A stretch of DNA of 64,000 nt from Lasiosphaeria ovina (Eukaryota; Ascomycota; Sordariomycetes; Sordariales; Lasiosphaeriaceae), in the NCBI GenBank assembly GCA_033439765.1, contig JAULSN010000002.1:3038001-3102000 (forward strand), read 5' to 3'. Position numbers and translations under genes: made by a program. Positions 1-12,272 of the stretch are shown here, piece after piece. How positions within the stretch are numbered: the stretch's first letter is position 1; the number at the start of each line of letters is the position of its first letter. The notes under the pieces are model-generated. The model worked only from the letters and a program-made list of their open reading frames with translations, was not told where the DNA came from and did no database searches.

Positions 1-412
1 GGCCTAGGCAACGATATAGACTGTGCTCGATTATGGTAGCGTGTTGCGCACGAGTGCATCAAAGTTGTACCGTCGCCTCTACGCACGAGGTGGGTCCGAG
101 GTTGAGCAACGCGCGACTTGGCTGCCGTCAAAGCTAGGGTTCGGCGACTTGTACTCGGCGTCGGGACGATGTATTGTCTGTGGTTGCGCTCGGGTTAGAC
201 ATGCCGCGCCGAGTACTCGGATGGAGAAGACAGCGCGATAGAAAATGGGATCGAGGTGATAAGGCGAGAAAGCAGTGTTTCGAGTCACGGGAGTAGAAGG
301 GTGGAGGGACGAGAGGAGAAGAAGGTCTCGGTCGCATGGGTTCTTTGGTCCAGTGTGCGAATTTGGGTTTGAGCCATAGGGTGGAGACCAGCGGGAGAGA
401 CGACGAGGGATC

Positions 413-430
413 GGGGGGGGGGGGGGGGGG
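413..430. repeat. Poly-G run of 18
   Basis: Eighteen consecutive G residues are visible. Length may be inexact because homopolymers are error-prone in sequencing. Confidence 0.9.
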
Positions 431-650
431 CATACACACATACGCCGCACACAGAGCTGTGGATGGGGTGAAGGTGTTCGGCTCTTACCAACTGGAAGAT
501 AGCATGCAGTGTGATTATACGACGAGCTACCCAGCGAAAGAGGAAGGATGTGAAGCGCTGCAGGTGGGATATCTGCAGAGGAGCGAAATGCATGGAAGTT
601 CGGCCTTGTCGCTCTTGGGGCCTTGGGCTTGGGGCTCAAGGTATGGGTCG

Positions 651-712
651 ATGGGGTTGGGATGGGATGGGATGGGGATAGGATGGGACGGGGGGGGGGG
701 GGCGAGGGGAGG
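651..712. repeat. G-rich GGGAT-type tract
   Basis: Repeated GGGAT/GGGG blocks end in a run of more than ten G. Four or more closely spaced G-triplets could form a G-quadruplex on the + strand. Confidence 0.7.
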
Positions 713-3700
713 AACGGGGAAACGCTCTGCGCTCGAGTCAAGGGCGTCGACGCTCACGACGGGACGTACCTTCCAGTCTTCCCTACGAGTCCAGACTCGC
801 AGAGGTCAAAATGGTGTGGGCTCCTTCTGCCGCGCCGAACTCTGTGCCTGGCCAACGCTTTGTTCGTTGTGTCGCTCTTCTTCTCTCGTCTGCTATCGGC
901 GCGGGCAGTCCCATCTATCGAAAGGGGGGGGAGTGTGGTGGGGAGGATGGATCAATTGGGACGGGAATAAAGGCTTTTTCTGCGATTGGACTGGTTTTGA
1001 TGAATGATAGATGATAGGCAAGGACTCCAGAGGCGGGAGGGCAAAGATAGAATGGGGGTGTGGAACAGGAAGGGGCATGTGCGGGAGAGCGTCAGCCAGT
1101 CAGGACGCCCGCCTCCAAAGGCGCTGCTGCGCGAACGGGAAAGGTTGCAATCTCCAGGGATAGAAGCGCAACATTTCAGTGGTCCGTCAGCAGCGCCCGG
1201 CTTCTGGCCGTCTTCTCGAAAACCCATCGAACACGCTAGTCTCTGCAACCCAGACCCTCGAACCCTCCCGTCGTCACGCCGTGTGCTGGAGTCCCACAGA
1301 AAAAAAAAGGAAAGAAACTCCGCCTGCGACATGATGCAAGCCAAAAAGCCGGCCCTGAGTACACCTCTTGAGTCTTGACCATCCAGGCCCGCCAGGAGAC
1401 TTGCGAACACGGCCAGGCCTGCGCGTATATGCCCCTGCGATAGGCCGAAGTTCTCTCTTTTTCTGTTTCTAGAAAAAAGAACCTCTGCAATCCACTGCAG
1501 CGCCGCAAAGAGGACACTAAGTGAGAAAATGAGATTGAGCATCGGAGCCTCATTGCGGCCAGAGCGATTGCGTGCTTGGGACTGTTTAGCATCCGTGGCC
1601 TTTGCCCTGGAGGAAAGACATCATTAGTTGGTTTCATGGTGGGGCACGTGGCTAGCCCCCGCTTGAGAGATCTCTTTGCCCGGCAGTCGGTTAAGTGAAC
1701 AGGGTCTAAGCCTATTTGAGTCCTTCGGTGCAAAACATGGGAACTTTCATTCAGCACCGAGTCAACAACAACAACCTGGAATACAGGTTTGGATTTTGTA
1801 CGAGACCCGATCTAGGAGCTGCGTGATGTGCGCTTCAATGCTATTATTAGCTGGGCAGGTACTGGTCGCTTCCCTTGATCCTCCATCGGTTGTCAATGCA
1901 CATTCCTATCCTGTTCGAGGCATGGCGCATCATCTCAGGACAAAACGCTTGGTAGCTACTGGGCGTGTCTCCCAAAGGAGTTATCCATGGACTCGGGAAA
2001 AAAAGAGGTTCATGTCTTCGAGTTGTTGGTGGATAGATTTGGTAAGTGTAGGTGTGGAATAGCGACGGGTGGAGCTCGGGTTGTGATATCATCTCAGTGG
2101 CTTACCCGCGCAGGGCTAATTATCCGAGGAAAAAAAGAGTTTGCGTCTGGTGGTCTATATTGCGGAGATATATGTCATGATCCAACATCCTTCTGAATCA
2201 TAAGGTAAGTTGACTGGGGAACAGTAGACTCAGTGGCAGCCTTGGTTGTGACGGCGTCGAAGCATCAGCAACGGCAACTTCAGGAGTTGGCAGACCGCTA
2301 GAATATATCAAGGAATCTTCTTCGACAATTGATGACGGCGTTGCCAAAAGTCAATTCCCCGAAGATTCATTCTACGAACCCGGGGATCTGGAACGTCTAC
2401 GGTTTTTGTTTGTTTCTCTTTGTCCTGCACCGTTCCACAGCATGGATGTCCTTGGGCCAACCCTGAATTGTCTACCTTACCTGTGGGGTAGGGCAGGCAG
2501 TTCAAGCTGCTTGAAGTCCCACAAACACAACGTCTTCGTTGCCTCAAACCCCGGGGGCTGCAAAGGTTGTGTTGTCCAAAGAGCCGACTGGCTAGCCGGC
2601 TCTTTCAGTGACAGTTTCATGTCAAATATGGATTCTCCGCATTTTTACCAATTATTTGCAGTTGGTACAGAATAAGTCGAGGCGGTGGTGGTGGGGGAGA
2701 AAAGCCACAAAAGAGGGGTGGAGAATACGGATGTTCTTATTATCAAAAGTTTTGAGTTTCGGTCCGGCAAGCCCCAGTTGATCCCGTCTCTCTTGCCGAG
2801 GGAATACGTAAAATGCGGAGAAAAAAAGAGAAGGAAAAAAGAAACCTCTCGAATTTCAAAGAGACTGGATCCAGACTCATTAGGAATCAGGGATTGACTG
2901 CTAGGTATGTTCCGTACCTATGTGCGAATACCTACATGTAGGCCGGGTTCCTCTGGCGGCACAGCGGCTAAGGACTCTCTCTCGCCGGTGTCTCGACCAG
3001 GAAAGTGCAGCTCTCAGCCGCGCAGCTGCTTTTCAGCTGAGAGGCTCACCGAGGCGCATTTGGATCCGACGCATCCTTGAGGAGGTAGGTTCTGGTTTGG
3101 CTGGCCAAGATCTGTGAAGACGGGCCATCTTGCAGCGAGCGACGAAACAGGGAGAGAGACAGACACTTCAAAGACCCCGACGGGAGCGTCACCAGGTCCT
3201 AATGTGGTGAGGGCCCAGGTCTAGAAACAACCCGCGAGCCAGCCAGCCAGCCAGCCAGGCGGACCGCCCAGTTGTAGGTGGTTTTCGTAGGTGGTAAAAT
3301 CCCACGGCAGCACCTTCCAAAGCGAGCAGAATGGCCGTCGTTAGGGGCCGCGACGGGGGCTACCAAGAAAATGGACGATGGTACGGCTCCTCCGGGGCGC
3401 TCGCTCGCTCTTGGGCCTTGGCCGACCCCACGGGGGGCTGACCTTCTAGAAGGAGAGAAAGTCCCGAGGAAACGAGACAGTGGAAAAGGCGAGCTTGCCC
3501 TGGGCTGTCGGCCCCGCCGTGTGGCTTGACTGACGCGACCTTCCGCGGAGACGGCGCCTCCTAGTCCACGGCTGAGAAGTTGACTTGCTTTGTTTTGGCC
3601 TGGCCTTTTGTTGGTGCGCCTGTCGCACGCCTGGCGCATGCCCTCGAGGCTCGGCTTGCCGTCCGGCGTCAGCGAGCCATTCTAGTTGTGGTTGACAACC

Positions 3701-4233
3701 ACGGCCTCGCAAGAAGGCCTGGGTGTGTCATCAGTATGTACATGTACTCCATACTGCTCCGTGCAGTGCTCCATAGTCCATACAATGGAACTCCATAATT
3801 TGTACACTTGGGCGGCACTCGACCCCCGCGACTTTTGGGGGGGCTTGAGAACAATACCCGCTGCGTCGATGATGCGTCCAGCCTTTAGCCGCGCAGCTCT
3901 CTCGTCCCCCTCGAGAATGAAATCCGCTGAGGCCCCTCCCATGGGACGGGTCCCTTGGTCCCTTGCTGGGCACACCAATGGCGATTCAGTATACCCTGCC
4001 AGCCGAAACCTTTAACCTCAGTTCAGCCCCAGCCCGCGATCCGGCTCATTGCGTTCCCAGTCACAGTCACGGCAGCCAACCTATCACACACCACGTCCGG
4101 CTTTGGCTGTGCTACTTACTATAACACTGGGCACAGCGGAGTCAGAGCCGCCGGCGGCGGCGACGGCGGCGTTGGGAGGGTCGGAAGAGGACAGGGCAAG
4201 CCGCTGCTAGTGAGTTCCGTAGTTACTGAATGC

Positions 4234-4247
4234 CTTACCTAGGTAAG
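4234..4247. repeat. 14-bp perfect palindrome CTTACCTAGGTAAG
   Basis: CTTACCTAGGTAAG is its own reverse complement. Half-sites of the same form (ACCTTACC or GGTAAGG) recur in other intergenic parts of the window. Confidence 0.8.
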
Positions 4248-5582
4248 CTCCGCCTTCCGGCCGGCCCGATCTCTGATCTCAAAGCCAATCTTTGCCATCG
4301 TCAACAACCTTGTCTCCTCACAGTCGGCCAGCAGACTCCGATATCTTTTTTTCTTTTTCCTTTCCCTCATTTTATTTTTACGGCCTTCTCCCCCCTCGCA
4401 CATCCGACCGCAAGGGATGCCAGGCACTTGGGCCCGAGTCAGACGCTGCCGACATCGCGCCTGCTCTCGGTCCCCTTTCCTTGACCTGACCTGGCAGCTG
4501 CGACCAGACGGCCCACTGGCCACCTCCTTCCTGCCTGCCCTGAATGATCTTTCCGCCCGCCCTCTGAGTTTGGCAAGATAAAGGAGTGTGGAAATTGGGG
4601 AAACTGCCCTGGGGGACCGACGCTCAGACAGCGGCGCATCTCCTCTCCGATGCCAGCCTGAGACGTGGGCAGCCACTGGGCATGGCATGGGGAAGCCGCC
4701 CACCCAGAAAAAAATAATTCCCCTTAGCTTTTTGTTTCTCACCACATGCCCCCTTGGGCCCTGGCCTCCTTCCCCCAATGGGTTGTTGGCCAGATCCTGT
4801 CGCATAATGGCTTGCAAACGTGAAATGTTGCTTTTTCTTCCCAGCCTTGTCCCTTTTCCCTTTTCCTTTCTTTCCTTCTTTGCCCAGCTTCTCCTCCTTC
4901 CCTTCCGGGATAGACTGGGCTGAAAACGCCCATCATTACCGCATAGAGAGAGAAGTGTGCGTGGCCTTGTTGGGAACTCTTATTATTACTCATGTTTAGT
5001 CAATCGTGTACTTCTTGCCAGTCGTTGGTCTTGGCCAAGCTCGGCGAGCGCTGATTCGTGATGACGCTATTGTATTACCATCGGCCGCCATAATCCTCCG
5101 CGCGAAGAAGAAGGAAAATCATAGTGTAATAAAACCCCCGGAAAAGCAAACGAGAGAGGACACGCGGGAAGTACCGAGACACGCCCACCCACACGGGATT
5201 TTATCTTCAGCGTTTCAGCCTTGCCGATCGCATCTCCCTTTGCTTGCCCAGTTCCACGTTGATTATGTACAGTACGCTAGTCACGGCCACAGGCCCGGGG
5301 AGCCTATCTTTTGCTCTTGCGTGTGACAATGGTGGCTGCCGCCGGTTGCACAGCCAAGGACCAGGGCTCTGATAACAGAATCGAGACAGACGCTTTCTTG
5401 TACATAGTACACGACACGTCACGTGGCATTGGAAACATGACCTCGTGTTACACGTATTACTATGTAGTCTGAACTCAGCCGGGAGTTGAATAATTATCAA
5501 TGGTGGGTGGGACAACAGAATCTAATCTCAAACCATCCTCAATACTTAATAGACACTCCCGCTTCCACTTACGGGGACAGAC

Positions 5583-5585
<3 letters not shown>

Positions 5586-5615
<30 letters not shown>
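5586..5615. repeat. (GA)n microsatellite
   Basis: About 15 GA units in tandem in non-coding DNA. Confidence 0.9.
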
Positions 5616-5617
<2 letters not shown>

Positions 5618-6168
5618 AGACAACAACGTAAAACACAGTGTTAAACATAAATAATACAAGTCTAATTAATCAACACCCAAATAATGTACCTTATCTACAT
5701 GATGTACGCTCGCAACAGAGCTAGAGTCATATATAACCTAACCGTTTTCCACAGGTAGCTTCCCTCCCTGTTCATGCAAGAAAAAGAATCAACACCAACC
5801 AGCCACCAACCATGACCACGACCACCACCCATAGAACAATGCACAACTCCCGACACCGCAAGAGCCACAACCCGCCGCATATGCTATATACTACACCATC
5901 CGTCATGTCACTCACTGCTTTTTTATTAACACCAACGAAGCAGATGACCCTTGCCCCCCCTCACCCCCAAAAAACCAACAAGAAAGCCAAGACATATATA
6001 GTCTCATGCCTGACCTCTCTCTCTTCCTATAAGGGGGAAAAAGAGCGAAAGGGGAAAGACGAAACCGAAAAATCGAGAGAAAAAAACAACACGCATAGGG
6101 AGAACCCCGAAGAGGAGATTCAAGTATGTGAATATTCTTCTCTTTTTTTCTTCTTGGTCGGCAGAAAA

Positions 6169-6193
6169 GGATGGATGGATGGATGGATGGATG
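6169..6193. repeat. (GGAT)n microsatellite
   Basis: Six GGAT units in tandem, about 600 bp beyond the UBP12 stop codon. Confidence 0.9.
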
Positions 6194-6789
6194 CAACAAC
6201 CGATGTAATCAGAAACCGAACCGATGCAGAGAATTAAGAAAAAAAAAGAGAATACCCATACCAGCAAAAATCCATACAAGACAGAAAAGCTAGAATATGA
6301 CAAAAACAAAACAAAAAGCAAAAACCCCCCATCCATCAATCATCGTCCCATCCGGAAGCAACGCTATGGGCAGGTTATGTGCAATGACACGCTGTGCGGC
6401 TATGCGCTACTGCTATGGCCCTCTCTCCATGTCTCTCTCCTTGTGTCTGTCCTTTGAAAGACGCCGTGTCCTTAAAGATTGACCCAACAGAGAGACTGCA
6501 AAGATCCAATACCTGATCCACCCAAACTTCCTCTTTTTTCTGTAGCCCCAGAGTACTCGAATCTAGGCACGTCCGGCTATGATGGAGTTGCAACAGTACA
6601 TTGGCTCCTGTATGAACACACCCGGGGATAGACGTGGCCCTCCTCGTCAATATTCCAAAGGTTCCGGCGCGAACACCCAAGGAATAACAACTGGGACTTT
6701 TAAAAGCACCTTCGCCCATTGGTCTGCTTTCTCGCCCGCTTCTTCTTTCTCTTCTTTTTTGGCCGCTTCGTCGATTTCGGCTGCTCTCC

Positions 6790-9700
6790 CTACACAACAG
6801 GCTTCTCTTGCGGTTCGGGCTCGTCGCCGACGTGTATCTCAGCGACTTTATCGCTAACTTGATCATCGCCGGCATCTGCAGGCACCGTATGAAACTGCTT
6901 CATCCACGCCTGGCTCGCAAGCCGGCCCATGTATTCCTGATCTTCGGCTGATGGTTCTGGGATGTGGGTCTCAAAAGGTACAAAGTCTGCTGGCAGCTTG
7001 GCGGTCCCAACGTACTGAACGTCGGGGTCGGCCAGGCGAAAGGGCTCAATGACGTCGTCGGTCGGGTCAGCAAACGCATCGTCCGTAACAGAAGAGTTGT
7101 CGCCTTGCGCGATATCGCTTGCCAGGTCGTCATCTTGGCCGGTTGCGTCGGAACCTGCTTTCAGGTTCTCAAAGCTCCAGTTGCTCGTCGCGATGGTCGA
7201 CGAAATCCCCACCAGTCCCGGCAGTCTGCTCAACCTCGACGGCCCGTCTTCGAAATCGGCCATATGAATGGCTTCATCCTCGCCATCGCCCTCGATGCTG
7301 TTGCGAAGCGTCTCTTGCCGGTTCCATGGCAAGTCCGGCCCCATTTCGGCGTCATCGTCACCGTCCATGGCTCGATCCAAGCTCGCCTGTTGGTAACTTG
7401 GCAGCTCCAAATCGGCATCGTTGGGAGACTCCCCCGCAGGGTCAGCTTGGCTGTTAACCAAACCAAGTTTTCCTTGAGGGAGAGTTAGACCTGCTCCTGT
7501 CGAAGCGCTCGGCGATCCACGAAGGGAGGAGCCTTGGCCGAGACGCTGACCTTCCCCCGAATCCTGCATATCTTCATCTGCAGCATTCAGGGTATTGAAC
7601 TTCTCAACAATGCCCTGGAATCGGGCCCCGCCAAGCGGTATGTCTGACCGACGTCGATAAAACAATAGATATGCGGCATTGGTCACGATCCGGGCCGTGT
7701 CTTTTTGTTTCGACGCTGACGTGTCTATAAAAAGTTAGTAACTTGACCGGCGGCCGGAAAACCGCATAGGACGAGAGCCGTGATTTGACTTACCGTTGAA
7801 TTCGTACCATTCACCATCCATGAAGTTCTTGGCAAACGCCGTGTAGTGGCCTCCTCCCAAGCCGCCCCAGTGATCATCGACAGCGATTAAGTCGTATATC
7901 TCTTGCTTGCCGTCTTCCTGCTCAATGACTCGCTCCGTCAGGTCGAGCCCCTCCACAGGAAAGTCGACAAGGATATCCAGCTTGTCCCGGCGATATCCGC
8001 TGGAGCTGAACCGCTTGAGATGGACGACCAAAATGTCCGGTGTCTTCCAGAGGTCGAATTTCTTGCTAGCTCTACGATGTTCTTTGCAGCGAGGACAATA
8101 CCACGTATCCTGCTCTGAGAGTATTTCCTCCTTCTCGAACTCGGCGAGGCAGTCGTCCAGGGTGATGCCGTGCTTGCGTCGCATTTGCCGTTGCTTCCGC
8201 TTGGCGTCAAGACCGGGGTCTTCCAGGATGGCGACATCGCGATAGGTCTTCATGCCTGCCATATCGTTCGGAGAATTGCCGCCAAAGACAGTATCAAAGG
8301 CCGACTCGGACCAGTCAACCACAATACCTTCCCCGAGACGGATCAGAGGCCCGCCATCGGGCTCCAAACCATTCTCATGTTCGACAACTTCGATAGGTTG
8401 TTGCTCGCGGCTAGCTCGTTCCTTCTCGAACCTCTTCTTTCCCTTTCTACCGTAAATCTTATTTGACTTCTTGTTCTTTCCTCGGGCGCTTACATGATTC
8501 TGCACCTTGGCTCGCGACGTCATGTTCTATATGTTTCGTAAGCGACGCCAAGAGCGAGATTTATGTTGACGGGCTTGACGGGCTCGAAGGAATGCAGGTG
8601 GGTTAATGAGGCACTGGAAGACGCCGGGACTTACCCGCACTTTAGGAAAGTCTGAATCCTCCTCGCTAGACTCGTCAATCATTCTAGTAACGGCGTTGTC
8701 GTCGCTGCCACTCTCCTCCGAACCCTCCCAAGCCTCTGGACTCCGCATCTCAACGTCCGAAGCGACCATTCTAGGGGCTCTAGAGCTAAGCTTGGGCAAT
8801 ATGTTGTCCTCCTGGACAGCGGTCCACCCAGTCGGGATGATATGTTGGTTGGTTTCTTCCTTGTAGTAACACAACTCGAATAGGTTCTGACACTGTGGGT
8901 TAAGAAACTCGGCAGGGTCAACCCACTTCGGCCGCTGTTTATTGAACTTGTTCAGGAGAAGGGGATACCTGTTAGAGAGTTAGCAAGGGGCAAAAAGGAA
9001 GAAGAAGAAAACAAAACGAGACGGGGGGCTCCATGTTTTACTTACTCTTCCGCGGGTTCCGCGGGAGCGGGCGCTTTCCTAGCATCGCCGCTATCGCTCA
9101 TGGTGACGTCGACAATGTCTTCTTCACCCTCAACGGATTTGGCAACGATCTTGGAATCACCTGCAGAGTCGACATCCGATGTTGTGTTGGCCATCTCTGG
9201 GTCCATCGCCTCTGCTACTTCCATCTCCTCCACAAGGGGGTCTACAGAGGAGAACTCTGACCACGTCGTGAAAGTAGCCACCTTCTCCAGGATCTTGCGA
9301 CGAATGATGTCCTCGCTGCGAGCTTCTTCAGGAGTCACCACAATGAAATGTGATGGCGGCACCTCTCCGTTGTTTTTTGATCTCGCATAGCGATTCTTGC
9401 GGAAGCCGGGCTCCTCCGGGCTGAGGCGGTGGAGCACAGGGACAACCATGCGTTCTGCCATTGGGTCATCCCACAGAGAGCGGTCGTCAGGCTCGGTGTC
9501 TGACAAAAGCGACTTGTACTTCTGTTTCTTGGGTTTTTTGACCCCAGAGAAGTTTGTAGGAGCTACCTCGAGCTCATGCATCGTTGGGTTGTCGTTTTGC
9601 TGAATCTCCTCTGATATAGACATATAATCGTCGTAGAACTTGAAGAACTTGTCTCGAAATTCCTCCGCTCCAAAAAGACGCTCGACGGGCACGCCCACTC

Positions 9701-12272
9701 GGGCCGAGATGAATTGCTTCAAGGCCTTCGAGCTGGCATTTTTATCGAGCTCAACCACTATGTCGACGGGAGCGTCGTTGAGAGGAAAGTATCGGACGTT
9801 TTTCGACCATACGTTGGCAATCGGAAGCGGGAGGGTGAGATTGTTGAATGGGTCAAATGTAATACTGACTTTTTCGCACTCAGGGCACACCAGAGTTGAC
9901 TTGTACATGCCGGTGAAGAGATCGGCAATGACGGAGTCGTCTCGCTTCTTGGTTATATCCCAGACCTTGGCAGCCATCTCCCGGATGGCTTCTTGGTTAC
10001 CAATCATGTCATCGGTCGAGTCGGGCTTCTCAATATAGGGCTTCTTTTTGACCCTGCTAAGATCCTCCTGGAGGCCGTCTAGAAGGAAGCCAATGAACTC
10101 CTGCGAATCCTGCTGACCGTAGCCTGAAAATGAAGGGGCATATCTCCCGATCACGCCCTTAAAAGCCCGCGGCGCGATCGAGTTGGGTGGAGGGTCCTTG
10201 TAGATCTCGAAAAGTAGTTTCGAGTACGCCTGCGCGACTTCACCGTTGTGCGAGAGCGGGTTGTCTGGGTTGATCTCCTTTGCAGCCTCGCCCGTTAAGA
10301 AGTACTTTGTGAGCTCCTCGACGCTCCTCACGCACTGAAGCGCCGAGTTCATGTAGCAGGTATTTCCAAGGTTTTGAAGCCCAACACAGCCGATGGAACG
10401 TCCGGACTTTTGCTGCGCGCGGCCTCGCGTCAGGGGACCTTGCAACGCTGGGCTGTTGCGTCCACTGCCACGCCCTTGTGACGTTTGTGCTGTCAGAGTG
10501 CCCGAACTTCCATTAGTGGCCAGGTGCTTATCCTTAGCGCTACCGTTCTTAAAGACAGAATTGGACACATAGCTGTCCCGGTCAATCTGCTCGTCGATGA
10601 CGAGAACATGGTCGACCGTCAGACCCGCCAAGGCCAAGTTGCTCCGGCCATTGTAGTTGGCATTGGTCGTCGTGTCCTCGGCTTCGACAACCCCACGCTC
10701 CACATCTCTCTCGAGCTTCAGGAAGGTCTCGACATCAACAAGCATCTCGGGCCATGACTCTGCCGATACGGGCGGGCCAGTGAGAATGGTAGCGCCCAAG
10801 AATGGGGAATCAGGCGGCGTCTTCATGCCCAGGGGTTCGGTCGACGGCTCGGTGGCCGAGATCTGCAGGACTCTCCAGAGACGCACTTTGCGGTCCTTAG
10901 CCACACCAGTGAGCTGCTTTGCCTGCTTAAGGAAATTGTGGAACCCGTAAGTGGCGCTATGGACAAGGACAGGAGGGGCGGACTTCTTGAGCTTGATTTC
11001 CTGGTCTATGGGGATGGGGCTGTTTGCGGCCCATAACCGGTGGATGGTGAATACCGGGGGATGGAACTCGAACTGAATGTTGGGAAGACTGGCCGAATCG
11101 ACTGCCGTATTGTGCGCCGTACGCACAATGGGCACCTGTCCCTCACTCAGTCCATACCACGTGAGGAGGAGGTCCCAGGCGTCTTCAGGAAACATCTCGA
11201 AGTGGTCCATGCCTATGGCTGGCTTTAGCTTTACGCATTGCTGATTGCTGGCGTCGACGAAGATGGTTTGGATGATGTCCGAGTTGTCGACGGGCCCTAA
11301 CGTCACCTCTGACGATGCCTTGCCTGCGAGCTTTCCTTGAGCACCAAAGGACTGGGCGCGAGTGAGCCATTTCCGAGACACCAGGTAGGCAACGTCGCCC
11401 TCCTGTACAGGCGTTTCCGCGAAGGCCTTGACCAAAGCTTCAATAGCCTTCACCTGCTGGTTAAGCGGCGGTATGTCTACGGCTACCGTTAGCATGCCAG
11501 GCGCCGGTACGGGGCTAGCAGCGGGGGCAGTGTAATTACCAGTCCGGAGGGGCAATTCGGCCTCGACCAGAGCCGAGAGAGCATCGACAGCCTCTGGGGT
11601 AGGTGGGGGCACGGGCTCGGCCTTGGCTTCCTCGACAGCTTGCTGTTCTTGCGGGCCAGGTGCTAGTTGCTCCGACGCGTCGGGCACGGGAACTGGAGCA
11701 TTGATCATGTCCACATCTTCCTTGGCGTCGGTGGGGTCGCCGTCGGGCTCCATGCTGGATGCTCGGCGCTTGAGCGGCGACGAGGACCGGTGGGGTATGT
11801 CCGCAGCACCTCCCATAACGGCGCGGTGGAATGAGTTGACGAGGGGGGACAGGCTCCTGGGGCCGCCGCAGTCGGGGGGCTGCAGGGTAGAGGCCGAGTC
11901 GACCAAGTCGGGAGCGCGGTCGTTGTCGAGCGACAGGTCGGTCGAGGCAGCAGCGGGAGAGCTCGTGGCCGACGAGGCGTAGTCGAAGGCGGTAAAGGAG
12001 CTCGAATGCGTCTGTAGGCGAGGGGGCACGCCGGAGGCTGGCAGGGAGTCGCCGCGGAGGTAGGCTGGCGTGCTCAGTCCCGACGTCAGGCCCGACGTGG
12101 AGGCAGCCGAGAAGGAGAAGGACGACGGGTCGGGGTCGGGTTCGGGGTCGTGATCGTGGTCGTGGTCGAGATCGTGGCTGCGATGGCGGGCAAGGCTGAG
12201 GTCGGGGTCAAGGTTGGGGTCGGGGTTGCTGCCGTATTCGTGGTCGGCGTCGTCCTCTGTCGAGGGCAGCAC
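6790..12272 (-). CDS. UBP12: Ubiquitin carboxyl-terminal hydrolase, DUSP-containing (UBP12/USP15 family)
   Basis: This is a cysteine protease that removes ubiquitin from substrates. Four exons join in frame: 12272-9046, 8968-8635, 8526-7794 and 7724-6790, all with GT-AG introns. A DUSP-like domain (KWLTRAQSF) lies around residues 300-400, counted from 12272. The Cys box reads GLQNLGNTCYMNSALQC, with the nucleophile codon at 10356-10358, and is followed by a GQQDSQEF box. Two CPxC pairs (LVCPEC and WYCPRC) look like the family zinc ribbon. The His box LGGGHYTAFAKN has its His codon at 7846-7848. The N-terminus is Ser/Asp/His-rich and the tail is acidic. The start is unresolved: the codon at 12272 is GTG, the frame stays open up to 12422 with no ATG, and the first in-frame ATG is at 11816 (about 1590 residues from there). 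An upstream exon is possible. The family call is secure; the exact orthologue name is inferred. Confidence 0.9.

Larger units (their letters stand above)
1..6789. other. Gene-free stretch upstream of nothing recognisable; downstream end is UBP12 3' flank
   Basis: No open frame here resembles a known family, and none has the codon texture of the neighbouring genes. The stretch holds G-rich runs near 413-430 and 651-712, a short palindrome at 4234-4247, a GA microsatellite at 5586-5615 and a GGAT microsatellite at 6169-6193. The part next to 6789 is probably the 3' untranslated region of the UBP12-type gene. A multi-exon gene of very short exons or a non-coding RNA could be missed by reading alone. 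Confidence 0.6.

Noticed and set aside
6964..7488. 174-codon plus-strand frame
   Set aside because: Antisense shadow of the last UBP12 exon.
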